64,000 nucleotides of DNA from Amphirosellinia nigrospora. Its lineage: Eukaryota; Ascomycota; Sordariomycetes; Xylariales; Xylariaceae. Shown one piece after another: positions 23,301 to 34,900 of this stretch. The stretch spans positions 8,839,569-8,903,568 of the forward strand of contig SCHM01000002.1 in the NCBI GenBank assembly GCA_004123355.1. Direction: 5' to 3'. The notes beneath the pieces are model-generated. The model saw only the letters and a program-made list of their open reading frames with translations, searched no databases and was not told where the DNA came from. A program made the translations under genes and the position numbers. Each line of letters starts with the position of its first letter. The first letter of the stretch is position 1.

Positions 23301-26300
23301 CCTCGTCATCGGCATCGCTTTCCTGAGCCTCTGCCGAAAAGCTGCGTCTATCACGCTGGCTCGAGGGTGCTCTTCGAGAAAGTTTACCTAGCGTTTGCTG
23401 TATAGTACTCAACGTGTTGTCCAAAGGATCAAGACGAGATGCTAGTAGCTTGCCTACTAGGTCATTAACATGCCCGTCGAAGTAATGAACACGTTGCTCG
23501 AGTTTGCCTTGCTCACTTGCGCTAAAGGCGTCGTCCCACTCGCTTTCTGGAAGGTCTTCCCCAGTATTGAGGCGTTGCACTGGCGCGTCGAAAGACTGAG
23601 AGAGTACACTACGGGGTGGATCAATAAAAGGATCCTCCAGCTCAGTCGATGCTCTAGGTTGCATATTCTCTTCAGGCAGAGACCGATATTGCCGAGGGCT
23701 CGGGCTACGAGTATCGTTTCGGAAAGGCAGCTGCGATGGCAAGTGGACTGTCGACGAGTCGGTAACGGTAGTACTGGGTATTTTCCGTACTGGACTAGGC
23801 TGACGCCATTTGGGCGACTCCACGGTTCTCTTAACTCCATGGTAGGGTCGTTTTCGTTGATTTGCTGCATCACGGCGTCAATCTCTTCAAACGTAAGCTC
23901 ATGCGTTCCATCGTGTTGGGGTTGGGCGCCAGCGTCTGAAGGCGGGCTAACTGGAAGCGGCTCATAACCAGAGACCTTCGATGCATCTTCTGCACCAACA
24001 ATTGGTGATGTGAGTTGTCCTTCGGATACTGGAGAGGGAGAAAGACCATTTGGAGGGGCTGCTGCCTTGATCGATTGGGGGATGCCGAAGGGCTGGAAGC
24101 GTATCGCGATGCTTTCAGTCCCTTGGGAGGCGGAGGCGGTGATGCAAACCGGGAGGAGAGCAATCCCCTCGTCGATACAGATGTTGGTTCTGCAGATAGC
24201 TCACGCTCTTGCGGTATCTCTTGCGTTTTAGTAACGCCAGCGGCTAGAGGGAAATCCGGACCAGGTGTGGGTGAACCGGCACGATCTTCTTCCGACTCGT
24301 ACAAAGGCTTGGCCAAAGGTTCTGGTTGCGTTGTAAAGTCAGGTTCGAATGGGGTGTTGACGACCTCCGGAGTTCCAAACATGAAACTTCCAGGAACGAA
24401 GGGTTTCGCAGTGGCAGAAAAGTGTGCCTGCTGTAGCTCGTCGAATGCTGGCTGTTGATCACCAAATGGTCTCGCATTATTGAAGTCGTGTATATCCGTC
24501 TCGTTGGTAAACTCAATCGGTCTCCAATTAGCTTTATCAGGATCGGGAGATGTTGCTGATGGGCTCGTTGTAGCCTTTGTATCATTAGACTCGGACGGAA
24601 GTTTGCCGTCTGTGGATTCGGAAACAACGGTAGACGCCAATGTGATATCAGCTACATTTACAGCCTCGTCCTCGTCATCTTTCATGCCGGCATTGGCATC
24701 CATGGCTATGGACTCAGTGTTATCGTCAGGTTCATAGTCATTTGAGACAGAAAGCTCTGATTCAGTCTTTTGCAGTGCTTCAGGCTCTGGTGTAGGTTCC
24801 GCAAATCGTGGGATATCGTCACCATCTTCGTTATCCCCGTTTCTGAATTGAAGCTTCTTCGCACGGCCATCAACCCGCTCCTCACTCCCTGATACCACAT
24901 CAGCAGCAGTATTGGAAGTTGGATCCGGCGAATGTTGACTGAGAGGCCGTACGATGGGAATAGCCTTCGATTTTGTGCTTGATACACCATACTCGGAACT
25001 GTTGAGATCAATGTTGCCAAAAATCGACTTCGGCCGGGTTTCAGTATTTTCATTACCAGAGGCACCAACACTAGCAAGCGACGGAGCGAACGAACGCATA
25101 GGCTGGAATGCCTTAGCATCTGGATTGAACTTCGGGCCAGACGTTGAAAAGCTGAAATCGCTCTTGTGGGCGAGAACACTGGAGCAGTGGGATTGATCTT
25201 GGCCATGGTAGACGATCCGGTGGATGGCACACTGAAGTGGCTCGACGTTGCTGATTGAGGAACGGCAGGCACGAAAGCCGGAGCATGTGATGATACTGGT
25301 GTGAAAGATGGCGCCTGCGGATTCCTACCGCCAAACACAAACTGACCTGGCGTGAAATTGTTTTTAGGATTGAATTTAAATTCAGCTGCGCCTGCATTAA
25401 GTTTTGATAGAGATGGCTTGCTGTTATGACTGCCTTCGCGAGAATGTAACTTGCTGGGAGGGAATGATTCTGACTCTGCCCAAGGGTTGCTGGCAATGGA
25501 TAGTGATCGTTGATGGAGCTGATTTGCAAAATCAAAGGCCTGCGCCGGTGTGCCAAAATTGCTTACGTTTGTCTCCGTCTCATAGGCGTTGTCAGCTTTC
25601 ATAACATCCGTGATATTGGATTGGGGTTTCGGAATGCTGCCTTCATCTGTGCTGTCACGTATTTCGTCATTCTCAAAAAAGGGTTTTTGAGATAACGAAT
25701 GTCCTCGACTGTGAGGTTGTGGGTGATGCAACCTGGGACCTTCATCAGAGTCTACACCGATACCACTGAAATGCACCGATGGACCTCGTGCGTGGAGCGG
25801 TTCAGTTGGAACAAATTTGTCAATAGGCAGATTAGTATTCGAAGGCTCAGCCTCATTATGTGGGCTATAATCCTCATGCTCGAGCTGTGAGCGGAATTGT
25901 TCCTCCAAATGATATTCAGCCTCGTCAATTTCCTTCTGTAGGCTATTGCTAGCATTGTGTTGTATGAATGGCCTTGGTTCCGGAGTTTTGGAAGGGCTCT
26001 TATCATAGGGATTCGTCTGGGTCTCTTCATCTTCGTCGTCTTCTCGCACTTCTTGCAACCGTGGTGAGGCCCTCGCAGAATCTTGTCTCTGAAGAAACTG
26101 GTGGGGTAACATCGGATACTGCAAAGACTGGTGTCTTTGGTGGGCGCCTATTGGCTGTGTCATGCCATCGGGTGAGAACGGCGAGGCTGGAGATATGAGA
26201 TTAAATGGCGAACCACTACGACCTAGCTGTTGCTGCTGGAGCATCATTTGGGGAGACCATCCTAGCGGCGATGGCTGACCTGAAAGGTGGAACGGAAGCT

Positions 26301-28025
26301 CATGCGGCGATATGGAGATCGATGCCCGAGAATTGAACCTTCGGGGACGGGTGGGTTGAAAGAAACAGGGGAGGCGACAGCAGGAATTGCTGGGCTCTGG
26401 GAATTAGACAGTCCCCCTGGGAAGAATGGCGTAGGGAATGGGAAACCCTGCGGGCCATTGCTCGCAGCAGACGATGTAGGCAACGGCGGCGAGAATGGGA
26501 AAGGCGGAAACTGGTTTGAAGGTTGCCGACTCATATTCGAACCGACAGGGGACACTGACGGTTGAGGTGCCGGCTCTTCCTCGGCAAACGTCACACCAAG
26601 CGCCCTAAGCTTAGCTTCTGCGAGCTCATTAACGTAGTCCCTCCATGCTGCAGCTTCATTAGCTTTTGTTTCAGAATCAAGATAAAGGTAAGAAGAGCCA
26701 ACCATTGAGATCAGGGAGGGCGACGTGATATTGCCGAAGCGATCGCTCCTTTATCACATCATCCGCCAGAGGCCATTCATCACGGCTGCGAGAATCATTC
26801 GCCAGCGCTTCATCCTGGTAATGAGAATCTAGGTCAAAACCTCTTATACTATATCCTAACTGCTCCAAGAACGAAACATGGACTGAGTACTTGCTGCGTC
26901 AAGAGGCATGGGGGCCTTGCCAGGCCGGCCACGCTCTTCATCGCGAGGAAGCAAGACCAGAATATTCTTCCCTTTCCATGGTACTTTTTTCTTTAACCTT
27001 GGAGTCTGTGATATGATAGGTTTGGTGGGCTTCGCGGGTGTTGCAGGGTGTGCAGATTCAGTACCCGTCCCATGAGCTGACCCATTCACAGCTGCCTGCT
27101 CGTGTTTAACTGGAGTGGCTGGCCTGGGCGTAACATCCGAATTGGACTCAACGGTATGAATGCTGGCAACGTCGTGAACCATCCATTGTTCTACACCTAA
27201 AGAATCCATATTGCTGAACGTGTCAACAGTGCGATAATCCAAACCCGCCTCTCGAAGAGTTTCGTTACTCGAACGATTTCGAGGATGTCGGAGCGCCGAG
27301 CCCGAAACTCGGGCAAGATGAACAGCAGGACGAGGTGTACGGGGATCAGCTTCCTCAAACCAGCCTGCCTCGTTGCTTGCAATGGAGCCGCTCAATGAAG
27401 AGTGCTCACTTTCGTCTGTTCCGTCGCTAAGCCAGTGACGCTGTTCTGAGCTCAGGTCCTCGGTTGTGTGCTGGCGAATCCACTCCTCCGTAATACCACC
27501 CAGTGGTCGTCTAGCACGATTCGCAAGCACTGCTGCACTGCCAGAGAGCGAAGGATTCGGTGGTAGAAGGGTTGGGTGGACACCAGAGGGAACCGGGCGC
27601 AAGAACGGCGTACCGATTTCAAGCTGATGCAAGGGTGACTCGTCGGACGTCCCACTACTAAAACTCAATCGCCGTAGGTGGTGGCTGTCGGCCTCAGCGT
27701 ATGGCGAACCCCAGCTCGTAGTTACGTATTGAGTGACCTCGGTCCCGCGATTCGAGTGCGGTGGCGTCCTCAAGTAGCCCAACGCTCTTTCTGGCAATTG
27801 GGGAGCTGACAGCGGCGGGAGTATGGGCGAGGACAGTTCTTCGTCGTCTATCGTCGAAGCGCTCGAGAGAGGTGAGGACAGGGGTGACGCCTGACGAGGA
27901 GTAGGGGCTTGGGTGCCGCCCGGTACCAACGCACGAGGCGGAGAAGCCGGCGACCTTGGGGAAGACGTTTTCGGCCAACCTGGATGTTGAACAACAATCT
28001 CCATTAGCTTCAGACCAGTCGACAT
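20348..28025 (-). CDS. Large disordered and coiled-coil protein, 'myosin class II heavy chain-like'
   Basis: This very large filamentous-fungal protein (about 2,400 residues) is conserved in this lineage and often annotated as myosin class II heavy chain-like, although I see no motor domain. The start MSTGLKLMEIVVQHPGWP at 28025 begins a Pro/Ser-rich disordered region. The conserved block PWKGKNILVLLPRDEERG is at about 26.9-27.0 kb, followed by SWEQLGYSIRGFDL and WRDYVNELAEAKLRALGV after an intron at about 26.7 kb. Disordered Ser/Pro-rich sequence continues to about 23.4 kb. Long heptad-rich coiled coil fills roughly 22.9-20.8 kb. The C-terminus ends EEFDDASFFDD with the stop at 20348. At least eight single-base frame breaks occur, including a missing G near 26865. 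Cytoskeletal or polarity roles have been guessed for the family; none is shown here. Confidence 0.75.
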
Positions 28026-29460
28026 GCGGTGCGGAGGATTTGCATTGGATGCGCATACAGGAAAGGGATCAAAACAGCAGACGAAGAACAGCTCGCCTGC
28101 TACCCTGATCTCTAACAGATTATAATGTCGCGTCGTCTTCAAAATGCACTCATGGACGGCAAGAAAAGGCCAGGTCGCCGTGAGAGACGGATTATTACGC
28201 GTGTGCGGATTCCCGAGGGCAAACGGCAGATGGCAGACACGGCGAGTCGTTAGGCCCGCTCAAAAAATGGCTAGGTTAAACAGACAGAAAAGGGAATTAA
28301 AAAAGGAGAGGACTTGATGCATGCATCGGGTAGAGGAGGCTATCGCTTCTCAGTGCGTTGCAGGGGAAACAAGCAAGCACAGGCTGGCGAGACAGGAGAT
28401 GGGTGGTGGCAACGGACAACGAGGACGAAGCGCGTCGTTGGAGGTCGTGAAGGAGAAGAAAACCGGCGGCAGCTTTCCCCGGGCCAGAAGTCAGAAGTCA
28501 GAAGTAGGTAAGGAAAAGGGTCAATCCGTCGTGGGAAAAAAACCACTATCGCCCACCTCTCACTAGGATGTGGCCTGCAGGCACGAAAATGGACGGGAAG
28601 TCAATAGAGAATGAGCCCGATGGATAATACATGGCAACCATCCCCTGCTGGGCGTGCTCGCTATGGGCGCCCGGCACGACGGAAGTACCCCGTATCGGCT
28701 CGTGCTAGCAACTACGAGGCCCACCCGCTCCAAATTGGTGGGAGTGGGCCACCCGAATGCCGACTAAGCCCATCACGGGTGTCATACTTGCGTTCTGTCT
28801 GCAATTTCCTGCTGCCAATGCTGTCACTGGAATAGGTAAGGTTTGAGCTACCCAATTAACACCCAGATAGCAAAGATTTAGATCCAAGGTCCCTCCATTA
28901 TGTTTGGCTTCGCTTCGACCACAGAACGGCGACGAAGGGGGGACAAGGGGACAACTCACTCGAGCAGCGACTATGACCACGTGTAGTGTAGTGATTGCAG
29001 CATTGATTGGCCATGACAACAACACGAACACACAATACACCCGTAAGAATCGACTAACCCGATGCAACAATCGAAAGAACTATTCATCGCCCTGCAGCAT
29101 CCACCCAGCTGCTGCACCCTTTATGCTTATTAGTGCCGGCCCGTAATCTCTCTAGACGCCAACCATATTAGATCCAAGATGGTCTACTGTAAAATACCCG
29201 CTAACCTTGCACAAGTATGTTTATTCATCGCCAGGGCCTCTATCATGCATCTTTGGCTGTAAGGTATAGGAAGTAGAGGGCATGCTGATGATCTTCAAAA
29301 TCAACAAATGAATCAAGTATTTTAGAAGTTACTTGTTCATGAATAAGACGCAGGAACAGCCAGCAAATTACAGTGGTTTTATCCGCATTTCATAGTCAAC
29401 AACAGTTTTCCTACTGTCGCCTCCAAAGACGGTGTAAATAAGAACTATGATAAACGGGAG
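28026..29460. other. Upstream region of the coiled-coil gene, intergenic
   Basis: Purine-rich sequence (about 28290-28540, CT-rich on the minus strand) forms a likely long leader and promoter for the large minus-strand gene. The rest, including open frames at 28611-28835 and 28904-29146, shows no gene signature. Confidence 0.4.
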
Positions 29461-30331
29461 CTAATTCTCGCAGATAAAATCAAACTCGTCGTTTCCGGCC
29501 ACCGTAACCATGGATAAGAACGCTGTCTGCGTCGCCGAGGCCTTTAGGGAGCTTTTGCATTGAGCTATATCCTCGTCAGTGTTCGCTTCTCGCCGGATCA
29601 GTGAATCTATAGAGAAACAGAGGACGATCGAGATATTGGGCGAGCCAGTCATAGAGCAGAAGCCTCAAACGAACCCGACAGCAGGCAAGACATAGATTAA
29701 AAAGATCAGCACAAAACACATGCTTACTTGATTGATCATCACAATCAGCCACGGAAAATTGGCCTTTCTGAGCACCATTCGCCAGTTTACCACAGTCGTT
29801 TTTTTGGAAATCGCAAGTCTTGTCAATTGCCGTATTGAAATCCGACTATCGCGCGTTAGTTCCATCAGTCACCCGTATCTCTCTAGGCTCGAGATACATA
29901 ATGCCTACGCATCACACCACCAAGATAGGGGTCAGAAAACCTACCACTACCTCGCCGTTTATTTCGTACGGGTGCTGGGGGTCGGTTGAAAGCGTGATCT
30001 AACCGCATCGTCGATACCTCGTCAGCCCCTCCACGCAAAATCATCTATTTTCTCAGACGATCAGACTTACAGGCGGCGCTGTAACGCCTCCCAATGCCTG
30101 GGTAAAAATCTACTCGAGGGTCAATGGACCAGCCATTAGATACAGTTGGGGGTGTGCAGATACATTTAAGTTCGCAAGTCCTACTTGGGATCCCTGCTGG
30201 TCCTGACGTGCAAACAGGCCCATGTGCGAGTTGTGTTGAATCTGGTAGATGAGGTCCGGCTCACCAGCCCACGCGCCCAGGATGAGGACCGCTGCCATTA
30301 CGGCTATAGACTTGGTTGCCGTGTGCAACAT
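29461..30331 (-). CDS. Possible small secreted protein, gene model uncertain
   Basis: A minus-strand ATG at 30331 starts MLHTATKSIAVMAAVLILGAWA, a good signal-peptide-like hydrophobic stretch. It is followed by about 50 residues to a stop at 30110. A GTAAGT donor lies at about 30071 on the same strand, and a further open stretch at 29652-29461 could be a last exon. I recognise no family and cannot prove the exon joins. It may be a small secreted protein with introns or a chance frame. Confidence 0.25.
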
Positions 30332-31729
30332 CGCTTTTGTATAGGGCCGTGGTAGAATGCAAGGCTTTGTAGGAACTGTTGTAACACTCTGGTATCTGTC
30401 CTCCAGATTCTGCGAACTCGCTTAGCTTGTAAAAGCAAATTCGCTCTTGTCGTTTGTTTATGTAAGAAGTTGTTCTGATTATCAGGACTTTAGTTAGAGC
30501 GTACGAGAAGAATCCTAACTTCTAGGGATATCATTCATAGGGAAAAGGAGGGTGAAAGGATCAGAAACCCGCCTCGGAGAAAGGAGACGGAGAGACAAGA
30601 AATGAGACAACGAACTTCCTATGTATGTTCTCGACCCCGCGTCCCAGATTCATTCTCACACATTCTGGATCTGGATCAACACACGGCTATAAGATGTGGG
30701 TAGGGAAAAGAGGAGGCGGCGCAACGCTGAAACCATTCCGAAACACAACCTCACCCACCATCAACATCACCACAACAAATGCCATTCCATACACGCATGC
30801 ACGGATACAAGACGCCAAGTTCAGGCGGTACCGTATGGAGAAGGATGCCTCTATGCCACATTCCATTGATCGTGGCAATGGAGACTTCGTCACAAGCTAA
30901 TATGATTCCTTGGCTATTTTGTTAGTGACGGATACAAAAAATGCAAGTGATAAAATGATATTGCTGGACTCTGTAGGCAAAAAGAATGGTCACTGGCACC
31001 CCTTCTACCTAATCTGATACGCAGGTTTTCATTATCGTTACAGAGTAGGTTAACACTTCCCTGTCCCTATAATCAATACCACTGGTCATGAATTTGCACT
31101 CCTACTCCAACCCTGATTGCATGACTAGATTATTCAGCGAAAAGAAAGGTGAATGTTTAGTATGCAATAGTTAGCTAGAAATTTTGTGTAAATTAAAGCC
31201 CAGTCTCAGCAATATCATTTTAGTTCCAAGAGTTTGCAGCTAAGCAAAATTTATTCCTAACGAACGCCTGCTCTAGTATGGGCCAAATACGAATGAAAGG
31301 GTATAGTATTAGAAGAGCTTTATACAAAGTACTCCCTGGCGCCACTGGGAGGTTTGGCTAACGAATTGATGTTACTTGTAAGCCATTGAGAATAGCATCA
31401 TGCTGATGTTTTTCGTATCCATTTAAGCTAGTTCAACGACCAGATGAATCTGGTCGGATCAAGTACTGTGGGCATGCCAACTTTTCTCATCATCCCCTTA
31501 TCATTCCCCAGCTGAGGCTATGCCGCTCTCCGTCGGTGAGCAGTATCCAGTGTAGTAATACGAGGGCCTTCTATCTATGAGCCAGTCTGTGAATGGGCGC
31601 CCGAAAAACAGACTGGCTTATGTCATGCCATGCAATTCCTTCCAACTCCAACGCCGGTTCGATGAATCGCGCCGCAGATTGCGGTACTAAAGAGCGCACC
31701 GCTTGTACAAACAATGGAAACAGGTGCGT
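30332..31729. other. Intergenic, nothing recognised
   Basis: There is no supported gene. AT content is higher from about 30.9 to 31.5 kb. The pair of overlapping open frames at 30625-30900 on both strands has no family signature. Confidence 0.45.
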
Positions 31730-32631
31730 TTAAAAATTGGAAGCGGCGTTGGTTTGCGTTGGAGCATGGTAGTTTTCGAGGGTGCTCTGGAAGGGGCTAC
31801 GAGTGCTGGCAGATGGTCCGCTGGTTTCACTTTTCTCCGCTGTTCCAGGTCCACCGAAGCCGGCGCCATAGCTGATCAGTTCTTCGTTCTCCTCTTGGTT
31901 CCTTCTTTTGTTGCGAAGCCTCCAGTAGAGAATACCGGCGGCAGCAAGAAGAATAGCGCCGCCAACACCAACGGTTACACCGATGATTACGCTCTTCTCC
32001 ATCGCAGTAACCCCGCCGCCGCCGCTGCTGCCGGATCCACTACCACCAGAAAACCCTGGTGTCGATACAACGACGGATTCAGAGCTGCCAACATGTGTTT
32101 GTCCACTTCCGTCAGTGCTCGTATAGAAGATAGTCTTGGTCTTAGTGACAGGGGGCTCTGTAGTTGATTTTGTATCGCCCGAAGTCTCCGTGTTTGAGCC
32201 ATGGTCGCTATTGGAAGTAGACGGCGCGGCAGAGTTAGTAGGCTTTGAAGTCGGCGGGGTAGTGATTGGGCCGGTGCTGGTAGATGTGGCAGGCGCAGAC
32301 TGCGATGACGACGATGATGATGATGAGGTGCTGTCGGTTGGGGTCGGGTCGGGGTCGGAGTGTTTTCTGTACTCGAGGGCGTGTCGCTAGTTGAAGTAGG
32401 TTGTTCCGAGGATGTGGACGAGGCACCCGTGTCACTGCTGCTCATAGTTGGAGTAGGCGAGTCGCTGGGAGTCGCAGCTGCGCTGCTCTTCTCTGCTTGA
32501 CTAGAGTCGGTATTGCCTAGATCGACTGAGAGTTGGCGGGCGGCTACATCATGATGGAACCAGGAAGCCTGTGTTGCGATCACGATGGAGAGGGCAACCA
32601 TCAATATCTGAACCAAGCGTGTGGAATACAT
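31730..32631 (-). CDS. Mid2-like cell-wall stress sensor, single-pass membrane protein
   Basis: This is a predicted plasma-membrane sensor with a signal peptide (MYSTRLVQILMVALSIVIATQA), a long Ser/Thr/Pro-rich ectodomain likely heavily O-mannosylated, and the juxtamembrane segment TKTIFYTSTDGSGQTHVG. A single transmembrane helix (IIGVTVGVGGAILLAAAGILYW) is followed by a basic stop-transfer RLRNKRR and a short cytoplasmic tail ending near 31730. This layout matches fungal Mid2/Wsc-type sensors that feed the cell-wall integrity MAPK pathway. I prefer the ATG at 32631 because the signal peptide starts there; an in-frame ATG at 32655 exists. One frame break lies near 32357 in a C-rich Thr-Pro repeat. 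No WSC cysteine domain is visible. Confidence 0.75.
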
Positions 32632-32655
32632 GATGCTCGGATTATCGAGGGGCAA

Positions 32656-34900
32656 ATAACCCAGAAATTAATGCACCCAGTTGGCAGAGGGCGAAATGGT
32701 AGTCGTGCCGAAGACCTAAGATATATCCACGTGCCGTCCCAAGGTACCTTTGTATTTGTGGTTGACTCGCAAGAGAATCAATCAATGGAAGATGGTTGTT
32801 GAGAAATCAGCGGTGTGAATGAACGTGAGGGCAGGGGGAAATGGCAATCCCAGCGAGTCGCGACCGGTTGTAGAAACGTTGTTAAAATCGAAGAAAGGAA
32901 AGGCAAGGAACGATTTGATGGAAACGAGCGGCAAAACAGGCTTATGCCCTGGAGACAGTGAGATGGGGACGGGGACAGGGACGGGATGGGATGGGATGAG
33001 AAGAAGCAGACATTGGCGCGAGATTGTACTGGCAGATGGTCAGGTCGCCTGGTCGCATGGTCGCACACACTAGACTTTCACGTAATAGGGAAGTGGGCCA
33101 GGACCAGGCGGTCCTTTGACCAGTGGGGCCGGCGCGGCGTCACCTCGTATTTCTGTGTTAGCCATATAGGTACCTCTCTGAGTGGGATTCGCAGAGAAGG
33201 TACATATAGCATTAATAAAAAGGCCGCCTGCACAGCCAGGCACTCTCTTTCCAAATTAGTAGAGTGCCTAGATACTTAGGTACCTACCTAGTTACGGCTT
33301 AGTCCTCCTTTGTAGGTTGAAGGTTGAAAGCCGCCATCAACCCCCTTTTCACATTTTACTCAGCCTACGATAATGGGCCTGCTATGCTCTGGCACCAAAG
33401 TCTGAAGACCCTGACGATCAACAGCCCCCAGTTTTGCAATTTCCTTAGCTCCCTGCTCGCAGTATGCAGTAGGTAGCGGCAACACTCCAGGCAGCAAGCA
33501 ATATTCATACAGTAGGTCATTTTTTGACTAGCCTTAACCACCTTGACGTACGGCTGGCTTCTCAGTAGGTTGATATTTAGATAGAAACCTGCCATTTGGG
33601 TTTGCATACTCTCACTTTATCCATCTTGTTAGAGACATTAGTCCTGTGTACATAGAATAACTTCAAAGGGATAAAATCCAACAGCTTGGATGAGGTAGCA
33701 CTAGGAAGAGAACCACAACTCATCAACTGGTTGTCGTCAGGTACCTACATGTAGTACTGACAGTACATCCATACCTGCATACATATATGTATGGATGTAA
33801 CCTTGCTAGGTAGGCATGTACCGTACAACCTTCTGTGAAGAATTAAAAATAGGCATGTCAAACTCAGATACGGTAGTTACTATTGCTGGCCGTTTTCTAT
33901 TGTGCAACTCCTTGGATCTTGTAACCTTGGAGTGGCGCAGAGGTGATTGGGTATCGTTCTGCCTATTCCATTCAGTGGTGGCAAAAAAGCCGAAAAATCA
34001 AGCTGAAATAAGACATGATCACCTACCAACAAGAATCTGCAGTACAAAATGACGTATGACATAAGGCGGGTAGACATGGAACAGCTGCATAAGTACCTAT
34101 ACCTTAATGTTACATGCATTCTTCTGACAATAGATTGACATGTCATGGAACTGCTAGTGAACCATGGTAGATCACATAAGAAGAGAAAGGAACACTATTT
34201 CACAGTCTGCATTTCAACCAGCCGATTCATCTTGCTGCTGGCAAGAATCCAAGCATCCTGAAACCCTCCTACAATGAGGCATTACCAGTGAGTTGGCATG
34301 GCGAAGAGTCTCCGTCTGGTCTAACTAACATAGGCCTGAGCAGTCTATGATCCTTAAACGAGGGGCGAATTAGAACCCAATTAATACAAAACAATGGACA
34401 GCACACAGAAGTGATAGGAACGGTTGTTCATCATGATTAATGTTTTGCCTAACTCCTTGTCTAGTCCTCGACATGCACATAGAGGCTGACGGCTAAAGTT
34501 TGTGCCAATGCCCAGATCTCAGACTCCTACCGGTATAAGTAGAATATACGTCAATGCCCCGAACAACGCCGGCCACGGCCTTGGACAATGCTGTGCAGTA
34601 ACGATCCCCTCTAGGGCCATTAAAGAAACGCCACATCGTCGCATCCTTTCCCATTGACATCAAGAGGAAAACAAACACAATCTAGCACGGCGTTTTAATC
34701 GACGATGCTCATGCATGTACTCATAACGCCAACCCGAAACCAAGTGATCTAGAACCTTTTAGGTAGGTGTCCATTTCATCACCTCCGTGACAACCAATGC
34801 AAAGTATGGTCGTGATAATGCTTCCTTTCTCATCTCCTATCCCCCATCAACCACCTACGCCCCATCTTAATCACCTCGTTCACATTCTCTTCATGTGATA
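32656..34900. other. Intergenic, no gene recognised
   Basis: This holds the upstream region of the wall-sensor gene, then AT-rich DNA. The palindrome-like word TAGGTACCTA recurs (33168, 33271-33285 and 33739), as do GTAGGTAG words. No coding signature is seen. The downstream end of the NIMA kinase gene begins at 34901. Confidence 0.45.

Noticed and set aside
28314-28566. ORFs on both strands upstream of the coiled-coil gene
   Set aside because: They lie in a purine-rich leader tract; low-complexity translations with no support.
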